Assembly: GCA_021396245.1 (NCBI GenBank)
Contig: WNYE01000084.1
Span: forward strand, 62,001 to 126,000
DNA: 64,000 bases
Source: Sporothrix humicola
Lineage: Eukaryota; Ascomycota; Sordariomycetes; Ophiostomatales; Ophiostomataceae
Direction: 5' to 3'
A program made the translations under genes and the position numbers. The notes beneath the pieces are model-generated. The model was not told where the DNA came from, ran no database searches, and saw only the letters and a list, made by a program, of their open reading frames with translations. This document shows positions 11,926-23,700 of this stretch, piece after piece; within the stretch, counting starts at the first letter, position 1, and each line of letters starts with the position of its first letter.

Positions 11926-13092
11926 ATGTCAGCTCCTTCTACGTCATTCACCTGCCGCTGGGCTCTTCTCGGCCTCTCGAGCATCGCCGTCACGTTTGTC
12001 GAGGACCTACTTCTTCTGCGCGACGAGAGCGACCCGGTCCGTCATGAAGTCGTCTGTGTCTCGACCACGGGCAGCGAGGAGAGGGCCCGTCGCTGGCTGG
12101 AGGACCGCAAGGTGCCGGACTCCAAGGGCATCCAGGTGTTCTCGTCGTCCGACGACATGCTGGCGTCTGGCGATTTCGACGTTGTCTACATTTCCACGCC
12201 GCACCCCTTGCACTACCAGGCCGCACGCACTGCCATCAAGCACGGCCGGAGCGTCTTGGTCGAAAAGCCGGCCACGATGAACCAGGCGCAGTACAAGCAG
12301 TTGGCCGCCGAGGCAAAGTCTTGCGCCAAGAACGTCGTCCTGATGGAGGCCATGTGGACGCGATACCTTCCGGCCATGGTCCACTTGCAGAACGAGCTGC
12401 TGCCCCAGATCGGCACGGTCAAGCGCGTCTTTTCCGACCTGTCGGTGCCCATCATGGACGCCACGACGGCGGCCGGCATGGCCTCGTCGCGGCTGGTGGA
12501 CAAGACTGCCGGCGCGGGTGCAATGCTCGACATGGGCGTCTACGCGCTGACGTGGGCGGATGTCGCGCTGGGCGGGAGTAACCAGACAAAGCTTGTGTAT
12601 GCCGACTCGATTCCCCTGGCGACCGGCGCCTCGTCAATAGACGACATCAACACGGTCGTCTTACGCAACAAGGAAGGCGTCGCCATTGTCACCACCAGTT
12701 TGTCGCTCGCTGGCTCGACGAGTGCGGCGGACAAGCTCGCCGTCGAGAAAGTGGCGCCGGCTGTGCGTATCGAAGGCACAAAGGCGCAGGTCAGCGTGCC
12801 ATTCCCTCTGATCCGCCCTCAAGAGCTGAACGTCGAGTGGTACGATGACGAGAACAACTCTGGCAACGTCAGAAAGGAGACGATCTCTCTCCCGGTTGAG
12901 CGCGGCTGGGGATTGTGGTACCAAGCGGATGTCATGGCCAAGGCCATCCAGGAGCAGCGTGCCTCTTCTTCTTCCTCTTCATCGATGGGGATTGTGATTG
13001 GCGAAGAGGAGAGTGCCCGCATCCTGGGCTGGATGGACGCTGCCCGCAAATCCGCCAACATTGTCTACGATGCGGGTGCGGAGGCAATCTAG
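11926..13092 (+). CDS. Gfo/Idh/MocA-family dehydrogenase (dihydrodiol or D-xylose dehydrogenase-like)
   Basis: Single exon, 388 aa. The ATG at 11,926 sits in CACAATG; the frame extends eight codons further upstream only from a TTG. Motifs: Rossmann start RWALLGLSSIA, then a conserved EKP segment (K114, catalytic Lys of the family) in VLVEKPATMN, EAMWTRYLP, and MLDMGVYAL. The block EAMWTRYLPAMVHL is characteristic of dimeric dihydrodiol dehydrogenases and fungal NADP-dependent D-xylose 1-dehydrogenases, which oxidise sugars or trans-dihydrodiols. Odd points: the usual GxGxxA nucleotide loop reads G-L-S-S-I-A, lacking the second Gly, and a Ser run near residue 345 looks like a codon-repeat expansion. 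The neighbours (SDR, sugar transporter) favour a carbohydrate substrate, by inference. Confidence 0.85.
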   Translation: MSAPSTSFTCRWALLGLSSIAVTFVEDLLLLRDESDPVRHEVVCVSTTGSEERARRWLEDRKVPDSKGIQVFSSSDDMLASGDFDVVYISTPHPLHYQAARTAIKHGRSVLVEKPATMNQAQYKQLAAEAKSCAKNVVLMEAMWTRYLPAMVHLQNELLPQIGTVKRVFSDLSVPIMDATTAAGMASSRLVDKTAGAGAMLDMGVYALTWADVALGGSNQTKLVYADSIPLATGASSIDDINTVVLRNKEGVAIVTTSLSLAGSTSAADKLAVEKVAPAVRIEGTKAQVSVPFPLIRPQELNVEWYDDENNSGNVRKETISLPVERGWGLWYQADVMAKAIQEQRASSSSSSSMGIVIGEEESARILGWMDAARKSANIVYDAGAEAI

Positions 13093-14187
13093 AGAGGAGA
13101 AAAGATACTTTGATAGATCAATAGAGCTAGTTTCAACGGCTATAAAATAAGAATTTTAGTTACACTCTGACCCCGAATCGAGGTGCTTTCTTCTTCTTTC
13201 CTGATTTTCTAATCGACTTACACGAAGCCTTAGCGCCGCCATCGGGGAAGCCACCGCGGAGGGCCTCCGACAAGCAATTGTACGCATTGAGAATACACCT
13301 TGACATTTTCCAGTCTCGCTCTCGCTTCTTAGTATATCTTGGCAGGCAAGAGCCGTCAACCCAAAATCTCTCGTCATGTCGTGTCGTCCTCAAGAGATCT
13401 CCACATTCTTCTCCAGAAACAAGACTAGCTTATCTAGATCCATGCACTTGGGTGCCCTTTTGACAGGATTTGACGAATATTTACCGTCCATCGGAACCCT
13501 TCCTCGGAGGCTTCCGACGGCTGCAAAACACTGCGACTAACATGTAAAAAATAGGTGAGAAAAAAGACCAGATCGTCTCCACATCAACATCAGAATAGCC
13601 GTCTAGCCATGATCCTACTCAGTACGGCGTGCATCCTCCTCCAACGCTTTGACAAGGGTAAAACGGCGAGGTGGAAATAAAACAGAAAAAGAAGAAAAAG
13701 ACAATCCCCACATGGCAGACTAGCAAAGCCTGGTGATGCTTGTCTCCTTTTGCGTCCTCATGCAGTCATGCACTCGACACGCGAGAATATGCCGTAGAGT
13801 CCGGGGTTGGGCATGGGGTATGGGGAGTGGAGAGTGACTGGAGACAGACTGGGGTGAAGAAAAGTGAGGTGAGGCCAGGCCGGGGACAATGCCGATCCAG
13901 TCTTTCGATGGAGTGATGGATTGACCTGGAGAAGTAGAATGAGACGTCAACAACAACGTACACTTGATCAGGTCCTTGCAACAATTTTGTGCCTTGTGTC
14001 TGCATTCTGTCGACCTTGTTCTGCTTGCCTCGCGTGCCATCAGTCTGATGCCTCGATTATAAAGTGCAGCCTCGACGCCCTTCTCGTCGACATTCTTTCA
14101 TCGCTCACCTCATCCAGCCTCGCCCGCGAGCTGTTCACTCTTGGCTTTACTATATTCTCCCACAGTCGACCACCACTCTCCTTCACC
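13093..14187. other. Intergenic region upstream of sugar transporter
   Basis: About 1.1 kb with no supported gene. A candidate TATA box lies at 14,058-14,063, close to the transporter start. Confidence 0.5.
14058..14063 (+). promoter_or_regulatory. Candidate TATA box for sugar transporter
   Basis: TATAAA lies about 125 bases before the ATG of the MFS sugar transporter, a plausible distance for a short fungal 5' leader. It rests on sequence match alone. Confidence 0.35.
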
Positions 14188-15991
14188 ATGATCTCCTTCT
14201 CCAAGCCCTTCCTAGGCCTGCGTGGCCGCAAGCTCAACATTGCCATTGCCGCCGTCGCCGGTGTCGACATGCTGTAAGTAACCCCGGCATCTTGTTTATT
14301 TTCATTCGGTGACTGACCTCTCCAGTCTGTTCGGCTTCGACCAGGGCGTCGTCGGCGGCGTCTTGACCCTCGAATCGTTTTCGCGCCAGTTCCCCGAAAT
14401 CTGCACCACTGCCGCCTGCACCGCCGGTCTCTCGCCGTCCGCCGCCAACCACCAGTCCGTCTTGCAGGGCGTCTCCGTCTCGTCGTACAACCTGGGCTGC
14501 TTCGTCGGCGCCATCCTCACCATCTTTCTCGGCGACCGCCTCGGCCGCAAGCGCTGCATCTTTGCCGGCTCGCTGATCATGGCCGTTGGCGCGATCCTGC
14601 AGTTCTCGGCCTTTTCGCTCGCCCAGCTGATCGCCGGCCGCGTGATTTGCGGCGTCGGCAACGGCATCAACACGTCGACCGTCCCCGTCTGGCAGGCCGA
14701 GTGCAGCAAGTCGCACCGCCGCGGGCCGACCGTCATGGCCGAGCTGTGCATTGTCGTCGGCGGTGTCGCCCTCAGCTACTGGCTCGACTTTGCCTTTGCC
14801 CAGCTCGAGCCGTCGTCGGCCGCCTGGCGCGTGCCCATTGCCTTCCAGCTGCTGTTTACCCTCACAGTTCTGGCGACCGTCCTGTTTATGCCCGAGTCGC
14901 CGCGGTGGTTAGTGCTGCAGAAGAACGACGCTGATGGCGACAAGAAGGCGTTGGAAGTCCTCTGCGCCATTTACGACTGCGACGCCGACGACGAGTTTGT
15001 CAATGCCGAGCTCGAGGCCGTGCGCGTTGTTGCCCGCCAGGCCAGCCGGGGCACGTTCCGGGACCTGTTTGCCATGGGCAAGACCAAGAACATGCAGCGC
15101 ACGCTGCTGGCCTATGGCATCCAAGTCATGCAGCAAATCACCGGCATCAACTTGATCAGTAGGTGCTCCCGTGGCGTATGATAATCCAAAATGCACCGCA
15201 ATTCGCTCGCTAACTCTCGTTTACTCACAGCCTACTACGCCGCCACCATTTACGAAAACGAAATCGGCCTCTCCGGCACCCTGTCGCGCATCCTGGCCGC
15301 CTGCAATGGCACAGAGTACTTTCTAGCCATGTTCCCAGCAATTTTCCTGGTGGAGCGCATCGGCCGCCGTCCGCTTCTTCTGATCGGATCCGTCGGCATG
15401 GCCCTGTCGATGGCTGTCCTGGCCATCTCCACCAGTATTGCCGGCCGTACCGACAACCCTGCCGCCGGTATTGTGGCCGCCACGTTCCTTTTTGTGTTCA
15501 ACACGTTCTTTGCCCTCGGCTGGTGCGGCCTGCCCTGGCTCATCCCGACCGAACTGCTGCCCCTCGAAATCCGCGCCCAGGCCAGCGCTCTCGCCACCTC
15601 CGCCGACTGGATTTTTAATTTCCTGGTCGTCATGGTCACCCCCGTCGCCTTCCAGAGCATCGGCTGGCGTAACTACATCGTCTTTGCCGTCCTCAACGCC
15701 GCCATCATCCCCGTCGTCTACTTTTTTTATCCGGAAACCATGGGCCGCTCTCTCGAGGAAATGGACCTCATCTTTGCAAAGTCCGACGGCTGGCTCAATA
15801 CCGTGTGGGTTGCCAAGACGGAGCCGCGCCACTACGGCCGCCACGGCGAGGTCTTGCGGGATATGCTGCCTGAAGTGCAGGAGGAGCTGGCAGTCGATGG
15901 AGGTGTCAGTGGAAACACTGGCAAGGGCGACGGCAACGACTTGGGCGACGCGTCCAACAAGCAAGAGATGACCAGCCATGTCGAGCAGTAA
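14188..15991 (+). CDS. MFS sugar transporter (hexose/pentose H+ symporter family)
   Basis: Exons 14188-14273, 14326-15158 and 15231-15991 (introns 52 and 72 nt) give 559 aa. The sugar porter signatures are present in order: GFDQGVVGG in helix 1; GDRLGRKR in the loop after helix 2; PESPRWLVLQ at the end of helix 6; QQITGINLITYYA in helix 7, restored by the second splice; ERIGRRPLLLIG in the loop after helix 8; and PETMGRSLEEMD after helix 12. It should form twelve helices in the plasma membrane with both ends in the cytoplasm, and import monosaccharides by proton symport. The extracellular loop between helices 1 and 2 carries two close cysteines (CTTAACTAG). Its position beside two dehydrogenases and a Zn2Cys6 regulator suggests it feeds them substrate. 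The exact sugar cannot be read from sequence. Confidence 0.95.
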
Positions 15992-17377
15992 ATAGGTGAT
16001 GTGGTTAGCTCGCACTCTCTATAGTTTCTATGCCCTCTATCCTGTATCCTGTATCCAATATTCACTTACCTGTACTATACCTTGACAATACACTTGGCAG
16101 CCAATGCCATTGACCTCAACTGAACTGCAAACATTACTTACTCCCAAGAGTAAACATTGCCCGAGACGAAGATAGGCGTCGGTGGTCCGTCAGTAGCTCG
16201 GGCCCCCTTTCACCAGGCAGCCGTCAAAAGAGATAAAACGACCACGCCGGCTCGGATTTGTCGGTTTTGTGATCAACATCGCCGTATATCGTACATTCAA
16301 TCTTAATTCTCATTAGCTTCAGTAAGACAACGTCGATGCCGAAGAGAATCGGTGGTAGTTACTATCTCTTATCCATCATGACAATAAGCATCAGGTCCGG
16401 CCCGGCCGGTCAACTCCGGAATTTTCTCTACTTTCCCGCTATTTTTCGACTTGCTCTCCATTTCCCTGTTTAGCTGATCGTGTGACTGTAGCCTGAATGA
16501 TCTAGATTTCTGGGATTCAACTTTGTTTCCCATTTCCCCTATTCTCCTATTTTCCTATGCACGTTCGTCACACATGGCGCGAGTAACTTTCCTTGTTTTT
16601 GTTCGTCACTTTCTATCTCCGAGCTTCACCGAAATGTCGCCACACTTCCCCAGCCCCGTCACATAGTTTTTACATGTATTCATATGAGTCTAACAGATCA
16701 CGAAAAAGTCAAAAGAGGTCAAAGAGCGACAGAACACACGTACAAAAGATACAAAAACATGCAAAAAGATGCAAAAAGATGCAAGGCGGGAAACGCGGGC
16801 TCCACCGTCCGCGTAATAGGCTGGAGACGGATAGATCGGCAGGTTGGCCATGATTCTAGGTCTGAAAGTGCAGGTTTGACAGTCGGCGACATGCAGATAT
16901 GCAAGTCGGAGCAATGCATAATATATTACTACACGTTCTCCGGCAGAAAGGGCCCAAGACTGGCGATCGGGTGCGGGATGTGCCATATTACTTTTCGTTC
17001 GGGGTTTTTTATTTTTGCCGGAAATCACCAAAACTACCGAGAGCTGTTTGGGAGTGAAGGTGTGCTGTAAATACCGGAGTTAGCGCTGTGGGACAGTTTG
17101 TCACTGTTAGGAGTCGAGCACAATGGCATGTACAAATCAAAATCAACGACTCTGTTTACATTGTCGTTAAATTCAAAGATATATTCAAAACCATCACATA
17201 AATTTTAATATAAAAACCAAACATAACTTATACTTTATCACAGATAATGACAGACTACAATATTTCAAAAGTACGCTTTCTTAGTCAAAATCAACCTGTC
17301 TCCACTACCATTGTCTGGCCGTAATCTACCGTGGTTGTCACGAAAATTTCCACTCAAATCCACTACCAAAAACCGGA
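15992..17377. other. Intergenic region, no supported gene
   Basis: About 1.4 kb, increasingly AT-rich towards 17,100-17,370. The open frames near 16,600-17,070 overlap on both strands and look random. No RNA gene was recognised before the tRNA at 17,378. Confidence 0.5.
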
Positions 17378-17383
17378 GGGGCA

Positions 17384-17414
<31 letters not shown>

Positions 17415-17468
17415 TTCAACTTCCGTCTCCATATCTGAAGGTCATCGGTTCGATCCCGATTTGCCCCA
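17378..17468 (+). tRNA. tRNA-Phe (GAA) with intron
   Basis: The 7-bp acceptor stem GGGGCAA/TTGCCCC with discriminator A, A-box TAGCTCAGTTGGGAG and B-box GGTTCGATCCC are all present. The anticodon stem TCAGA/TCTGA encloses the loop CT-GAA-GA, so the anticodon is GAA (Phe). An 18 nt intron (17,415-17,432) interrupts one base 3' of the anticodon, the canonical site. Its CTTC can pair with GAAG of the anticodon region, as needed by the splicing endonuclease. A T5 run follows within 15 bases as Pol III terminator. A second copy lies on the other strand 185 bases downstream. Confidence 0.96.
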
Positions 17469-17653
17469 AACCTTTCTTTTTGCAGTTTGGACAAAATCAC
17501 TTTTTGTAAAAGCGAAGCATTTCTCTTTGTTTCCGTTCTCGTTTCTTTTTTTTTTTTTTTTCAAAAAAATTAATAAAAAATATTAAGTGAAATATACGAC
17601 GTACAAGTACAAACCACAAACTCCCAACCACCCAATCGACAAAAAGTAAGGCT

Positions 17654-17708
17654 TGGGGCAAATCGGGATCGAACCGATGACCTTCAGATTTGTAGAGACA
17701 GAAGTGGA

Positions 17709-17739
<31 letters not shown>

Positions 17740-17745
17740 TGCCCC
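17654..17745 (-). tRNA. tRNA-Phe (GAA) with intron, second copy
   Basis: The mature sequence appears identical to the copy at 17,378-17,468, but the intron is 19 nt and differs at several bases. It keeps the CTTC that pairs with GAAG. The gene is in the opposite orientation, so the two tRNA genes converge on a spacer holding a long T run and an A/T tract. Pol III terminator: T5 downstream on the minus strand. Confidence 0.96.
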
Positions 17746-20700
17746 GTATTGCTTGGTGTTGTTTCTTGGGATTTGATGAGAAAATTGTGGTCTCTGGCGT
17801 GTCTATCTAGCAGAGTTTCTCCATGCGGAGTCCATATTGCGGAGCTCACGATGCTTCTTTCGTGCGGCGGGTCCAAGTAAACATTGGGGCATCGTGGGGC
17901 AGAGAGGCCACTAACAACATCCGTTAAACAAATCCCTTTCGTTCTTTCCTCATTGGCCAAGAGCTGGCGAGCAGCTCTTGTTGCTCTTGCCTTCTCTTCC
18001 TCTCTTCTCTTGTGGCGTCGTTCAAGTCCCGTCCATTTCTGGCGCTCATGCAGCCCTCACATCACCCCGCTCTTTCCTCATTTTCGCTAGAGTTGGGTCA
18101 AATGCTCAAAAGCATCAAAGGCCTGAAGTGGCCTTGTCCTGGCCTATCCCGGGCCTGGGCAGCTGCAAACCACCTGAAGCAAAAGCAGAAATGCTGTTCA
18201 TGTGCTGTAACGCTGCCCACATGCCGTGTCCAGAGTTGCAAGAGGGGTGCCTTCCACTTACACTCGCATCCAACCACAACGCTGCCACGATCGGAACCGC
18301 CCCCAACGTCGCAATCTGTGCGCGCACCCAGAGGTACCAAAGAAGCCGCAACATCTCTCTCTCTTCCTCCTATCCCCCTTTTGTCGTCGTGCTGTCCGTC
18401 CCCTTTTTATAATTAGACCCAGCTGGCCACCAGCTAGCCATGATTGGAGATGTCTCTTTTTCTCTCGTCAATATCACCACGGCTCGGGACCGAACGCAAG
18501 CTCTCAGGCTTGTCAAGGCGGGCCCGAAAGATGCACCACCAAGGAACGAGGCTCTTTCAAGAGTATGCACGTACGGAGTACACGGCCTACATTCATAGAC
18601 ACACAGGCACACAAGAGGAAAAAGAGAAAAGACTCCCAAATCTCCCAAAAAAGGACGATGTTGATGCACGATGCTCTAGCCGAAGAGAAGCGAAGCGATG
18701 CACGCGGCAAGACCTTTGTGTCCTTGCTGTCGGGATTCAATTATCAAAGGCGGCAAGAGCGATTGTAAGAGTGTTCCGTAATCGCTGACAAGTTCATGGT
18801 CCTTTCGTGCCTAGATCACGCCTCGTCCCTTCCTAAAATGAATGCGTACAGTGCTTGAATCGTAAGAGGAAGGACCTGGACGCCACAGCATCAGGCAAGA
18901 GGCAAGAACAATGCAGTCAAAACAGCTGACAATCGGCACAATTCCGGCATTTTATGATTGTACAGTTTGGGCAGGAAGGTACAAAGGACGATAGTGGCCG
19001 AATGGGCTTGCTGTGCGCGGCATACTGGGCGGTCGCTGCTTCCTTCATGACGATGCCCCATAAGACGGAAGGAGCGACTTACACGATCGTGGCTGCCTCC
19101 AGCTTGTGATGCGTGACACTGGGCGCTTTCCGTTTCGTCCCTTATTTTTAACCTTTTTCATCCTTTGCGCCCTGCCCCTTTTTCACTTTTGTCGCCTCAC
19201 TCCTTATCCTTACACAACTTTGACTCGTACAGCGTATTCCGTATCAGTTCCCCACGTTTTCGTTTTCGCCCCCCTTTTTTTGTGTTTTCTTTCTGCAATT
19301 TGCCTTCTGCCTTGTGGCCTCTTGTCCCCTCACTTACACAGAATCTCCATCCATGGAACACCGCTCTTGGCAAGACACCGCAAAGACAAACGGGAAAAGG
19401 GGGTCCCTCTGACCTCAACCTGGAGAAGTCAGCAAGAAGAACAGAATAAGGCGCCCACGACGGTTGAATCCAAAGCCTAGCCAATTCCGATCCCGTCTTT
19501 TTCAGCACACGAGGACCAAGCCAAGGACTTTACGCCGCCAAGCTTCCACCGAGCGGCAGGCCGCCAAGAATCGAACAATACGGCGTACGACATACGAAAC
19601 GAGGGACAATAACCATAGGGCGGTGGCAAGAAACGACAAGAAAAAAGGAACAACAAAGTTTACGAAAGTTTACGAGGTACGAGCAAATGATGGGCAACGG
19701 CAGGCACCTCTCCTGACCATCCACAGCCTTCTTTTCTGTTTTGTCGTTTTCTGTTTTTGGCAATGATTTTCCTGCTATTTTACTCTCTCTCAAGTCAGCC
19801 GCCGACATTCGACGTCAGTCTCGAGTGAGCTGTCGTCTGTGCTTCGATTTCTTAGCCGTCCTCGGCGTTTCTACATTGCAGTAAGATATTACCGTCTTAC
19901 CCTTTCACCTTTTGACCTGGTCTTCTGTTCACCTGCAAACCTGTTTGCTTCTGTATTACTTCCCATACTCCGTACACCTGTCATACTTTGTTCTCTACCA
20001 ATGCAACGTTTTGGCTTTTGCTATACTACAATAGCACACCTTGATTTTGTCCACGCTCACACACTGACTCTCTTTTTTCTCCCTCAGCTTGGTCATTCCC
20101 AACATTCATCGTCTGCACCAGCCACCCCGGTCGACCCTTTCGACCCTTCGACCCTTTGACCTGCCACTGGGAAGATCGGCATCGCAATGGTGCCCACCGC
20201 CCAACGGCCAACAGCCGGATCTTCGCTGTCTAAATTCGCACCCTTGCGCCCGCTAGGGCTTGCAGGGCCCTAAACATAACAACTCACCCCACTGCCCAGC
20301 CTCCAAAAGCCCACTTACACGGGTGCTGGCAGCTACTATTACTATTCAGAGATACGGCGTTGCAGTCAGCGCAAAACCAACAGTGAGCAAAGACCAACAG
20401 ATGCAGCAATAGAACAATAGAACGATGGGGTGGTGGAGCGATGGCCGATGCTCGATGGGATCCCGATGGAAGGATTCCTGTGATTTCTGAGTAGGGGTGT
20501 GTAGGACGGAAGCAACTCGGGTCAGACAAGGGTGTCTCTTTGGTGCCAGCGTTTTCGTCTTGCTGCATCTTCTGCGTCTTCTGCCACTTGGACAAGGTCC
20601 TGCCCCTCGAAAGCCCTTTCCTTCCCCCTCCTTCAGTCTTCTTTTTGTCGTCTCTTACCACCATCTTCGAGGCGATGTTGCACACAGACGGTGCCGTTCC

Positions 20701-23700
20701 TTGCAGCGAAGGATGAAGGAGTGCAGGAAAAATGCAACATGCAACATATGCAACAGACACAACATCGACAGCAAAGAAAAGTCGCAGGAATACGGGAGCG
20801 CGATACGGCAAGCCACCAGCCACGAGCCTCCTGAACACTCTAAGCAATCTGAGCCGTCCATCTCACGACAATGGGCCTCACGATAACAGGGGTCACCCTC
20901 GCTGCCTCACTTCTGTGTGTGTCCACTGTCTGCAGTGAACTTCTGCTGTGCATTCTCGGCCGATGTGCTTGATTCTTTGCTCGATTCAGTTCTCTGCTGT
21001 CCCTGACTTGCACCACCTCAACCCGCCTTGAATGCGCCACGGCCAGCTATCGCAACGATTTGTCAACTTCTCAACTGTTTCGAGCCTGCCATGCTCCTGT
21101 TAATTTCCTTTCCCACTGTTCCTATGCAAGTCTCTTCCAAGAAAGATACTGGGGCCGTGATGTTGTGTTCCGCAGCCTAACCCCAAAAGAGCCTCTTTCG
21201 GAACCGGGGACGGCTTACACGACAGCGCCATCCCGTATTTGGGTTTGTGGTTTGCAACTTTCTTGTTTTCAACAACTTTACAACTTGCGATGTACGAGCA
21301 TGTACGAAAATTGTTCTTGCACATAAGTCTCCTGGTCTCTAGGCCTATCACAGTCCCTTGCCTTTTATTTTTGGGGGCCTCAAGGAGGTTTTCGCCTTGC
21401 GATAGGCAATGTCGCACGTCAAATTTCCGTTTCCCGACTAGGGCCCTTCGTGTTGGGATGCGGGTTTCTATGAACAAGCCGAACGAGGTTGAGGGGCTGC
21501 AGCACAAGGCCACAAGGCAACCCCATTTCAGTGGAAATAGCAGGGATCGCCAGCAACCTCAAAGGCTGAAAGGCACAGAAAAGGAGAAAAAGCAAGGAAA
21601 CATACTAGGAAAGCAAAATATGAGAAGCGAAAAACGAGGATGGAGCATCACGGGGTACGTGGAACGAATAACAACAAACGAAAAAAAAAAAAAACGAAAA
21701 GCAGAAACAACAAGAAGAAGAATGCCGGGAATAAAAAGAAAAGAAAACGATGGACAAGAAAAAGAACAAAAATACCCAGCATCAAGACCCCAACCGAAAA
21801 TACAGCTGGCAGTGAAGACCCAGAAAAACACGCATCTTCACACTCCCTGCATTGTGGCCTGCAGCAATTGCATATGCCGTCTTTTCATGCTTTTATGGTC
21901 TTTTCTATCGTCCCTTTTCTTTGGTCGTTATGTGTTCTGTCGTTCTGTCATTCAGTCCCATCTCAGACATGATACTTGGCAGGCCTGTGCCAAGACCCGC
22001 CTTGCAGCTACCCAGCCGTGTCTTGTCTGCGCAGTGGCCTCTCGCAGGAAAGATTGGAGAAAGGATGGAAAGCAGAGTGAGAAAGGTCAAAAGGCGAAAC
22101 AAGCAAGCCACCTCCACAGCGGCTGGGGCTCGCCAGCACAACACCACATCACCGCAGCCCTTGCTTTATCTCAGTACTCCTCTTTGGCGACCTGGGACAC
22201 GGCTTAGATCGGCCAGTAAGATCTCTGAAAAGCGACAAGCACGACAAAAAGAACAGTAGACAGGAAGAGGCTGGACACGATGATGGGGCATCTCGTTTAC
22301 TCCAATGGAGCATTATGGAGAACAGAGTACATGCGCACTCCAAGGAAAGACCTTACATTGTACATTTGCATTCGGCTTTTGCCCATGTACGGAGTAAGAG
22401 CGCAGCAGAGCTAGCACCAACACAGAATGGTCAGTTCTCAACAGCCGACGACAACAGATCGATCAGAGAGAGCAAAGGAAAAGTCAGCAGCTCAACGTCC
22501 TTGGAATTCATTGCAAACTTGCAAATCAACCCCATACAAGTCTGCAGCTGGGACTGCTTTTTGTGGGTTCAAGAATGGAGATTGGACAAGCCAGATGCAT
22601 GACTTCGGTGCTTCTCTGCCGTCACCGCTTCACTGAAGCTCCTGGTTGGCTAGTTGCTGCTGGCCCTAGTCCCGTGTCCGTTTCTTTTTTTTATCTCTAC
22701 CCTGACAAGGCAAGATGAGGAGAAAACGACAACGCAGCAGGTGGCAGATGGCTGGGACGTGAGAACGGAGAAAAAAGAAGGCCGAGGAAAAACAGCAAGC
22801 GCGAGACAAAAACAAGAAAAAAGAAATCAAGAGAAAAATGCAATGCCGATAATGGGGCATGGAACATCGAAAATGGCTTCGATTTCATTGCATTACAGCT
22901 GCCCCACGCTTTCCTGCATCCTCTTCCTCTTTCTCTTCGATGCGGTGTGCATATCATGTCATCGGCCGCAGCCCCAGCAGTCCACCGCTCCATCGACAAC
23001 TGAGACATGCACTCCGATCGGCGAGTGACCTTGTCCATTTTGTCTGCTTGCCATTTGTCTTCAGCTCGGAATCTTTCCATGTTTGCACAGAAAAATAGAG
23101 CTCCTCGTTCTTGTTTCGTCGCATTCTGGGGGGTACACCTTTCTTTTGTGTCTCCCCACGCCGACATCGTCTGACCATGGGTCCTGGGCAATCTATTTCG
23201 CAGGCCCTGACTCGCCAGCCTTGCGGCACAGCATGCTGACTCCCCTCACCCTCCCTCTCGAGCCTCTTGTCTATTCTCCTGTGTATACACGGTGGTTAGC
23301 ACAAGCACAGGCAAAGGAGCCGGGTTTGCCCTGGCCAAATGACATTCCAAGAAGCGCCACACCATGAACCACGGTACCTTCCCGCCTCCCGTGGCCCAGC
23401 ATGGTCCCCTTGCACAAACCGCCAGTCCTGCTACTTCAAAGTTCACTCGACACTTGTACATCCAAGTAAACAAGACAAATTCTGTGCCGCATTCAAGGCT
23501 ATCCTTCTTCCTCCCGCACGCTACAGGGACAAAGAGTATACAAGCTCGAGTACAAGCACTTTAATTCTACAGAATACGGGGCACGGAAAAAGAACCCTCC
23601 ATGGATGATTGTCGACATTGTTTTCTTTTTCTTCCCTGTCATGCTGGGCTTAGCGACCCTGATGACCCATCAAACCCATCAAACCGGCGCGCTCGGAAAC

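Noticed and set aside
7051..16000. Secondary-metabolite cluster
   Set aside because: No polyketide synthase, peptide synthetase, terpene synthase or P450 is present. The gene types fit sugar use better.
21239..22207. Long open frame (322 codons, plus strand)
   Set aside because: Its middle is Lys/Arg/Glu/Gln-rich from a purine-rich tract (A-runs near 21,680). No family resemblance; several overlapping frames are equally open.
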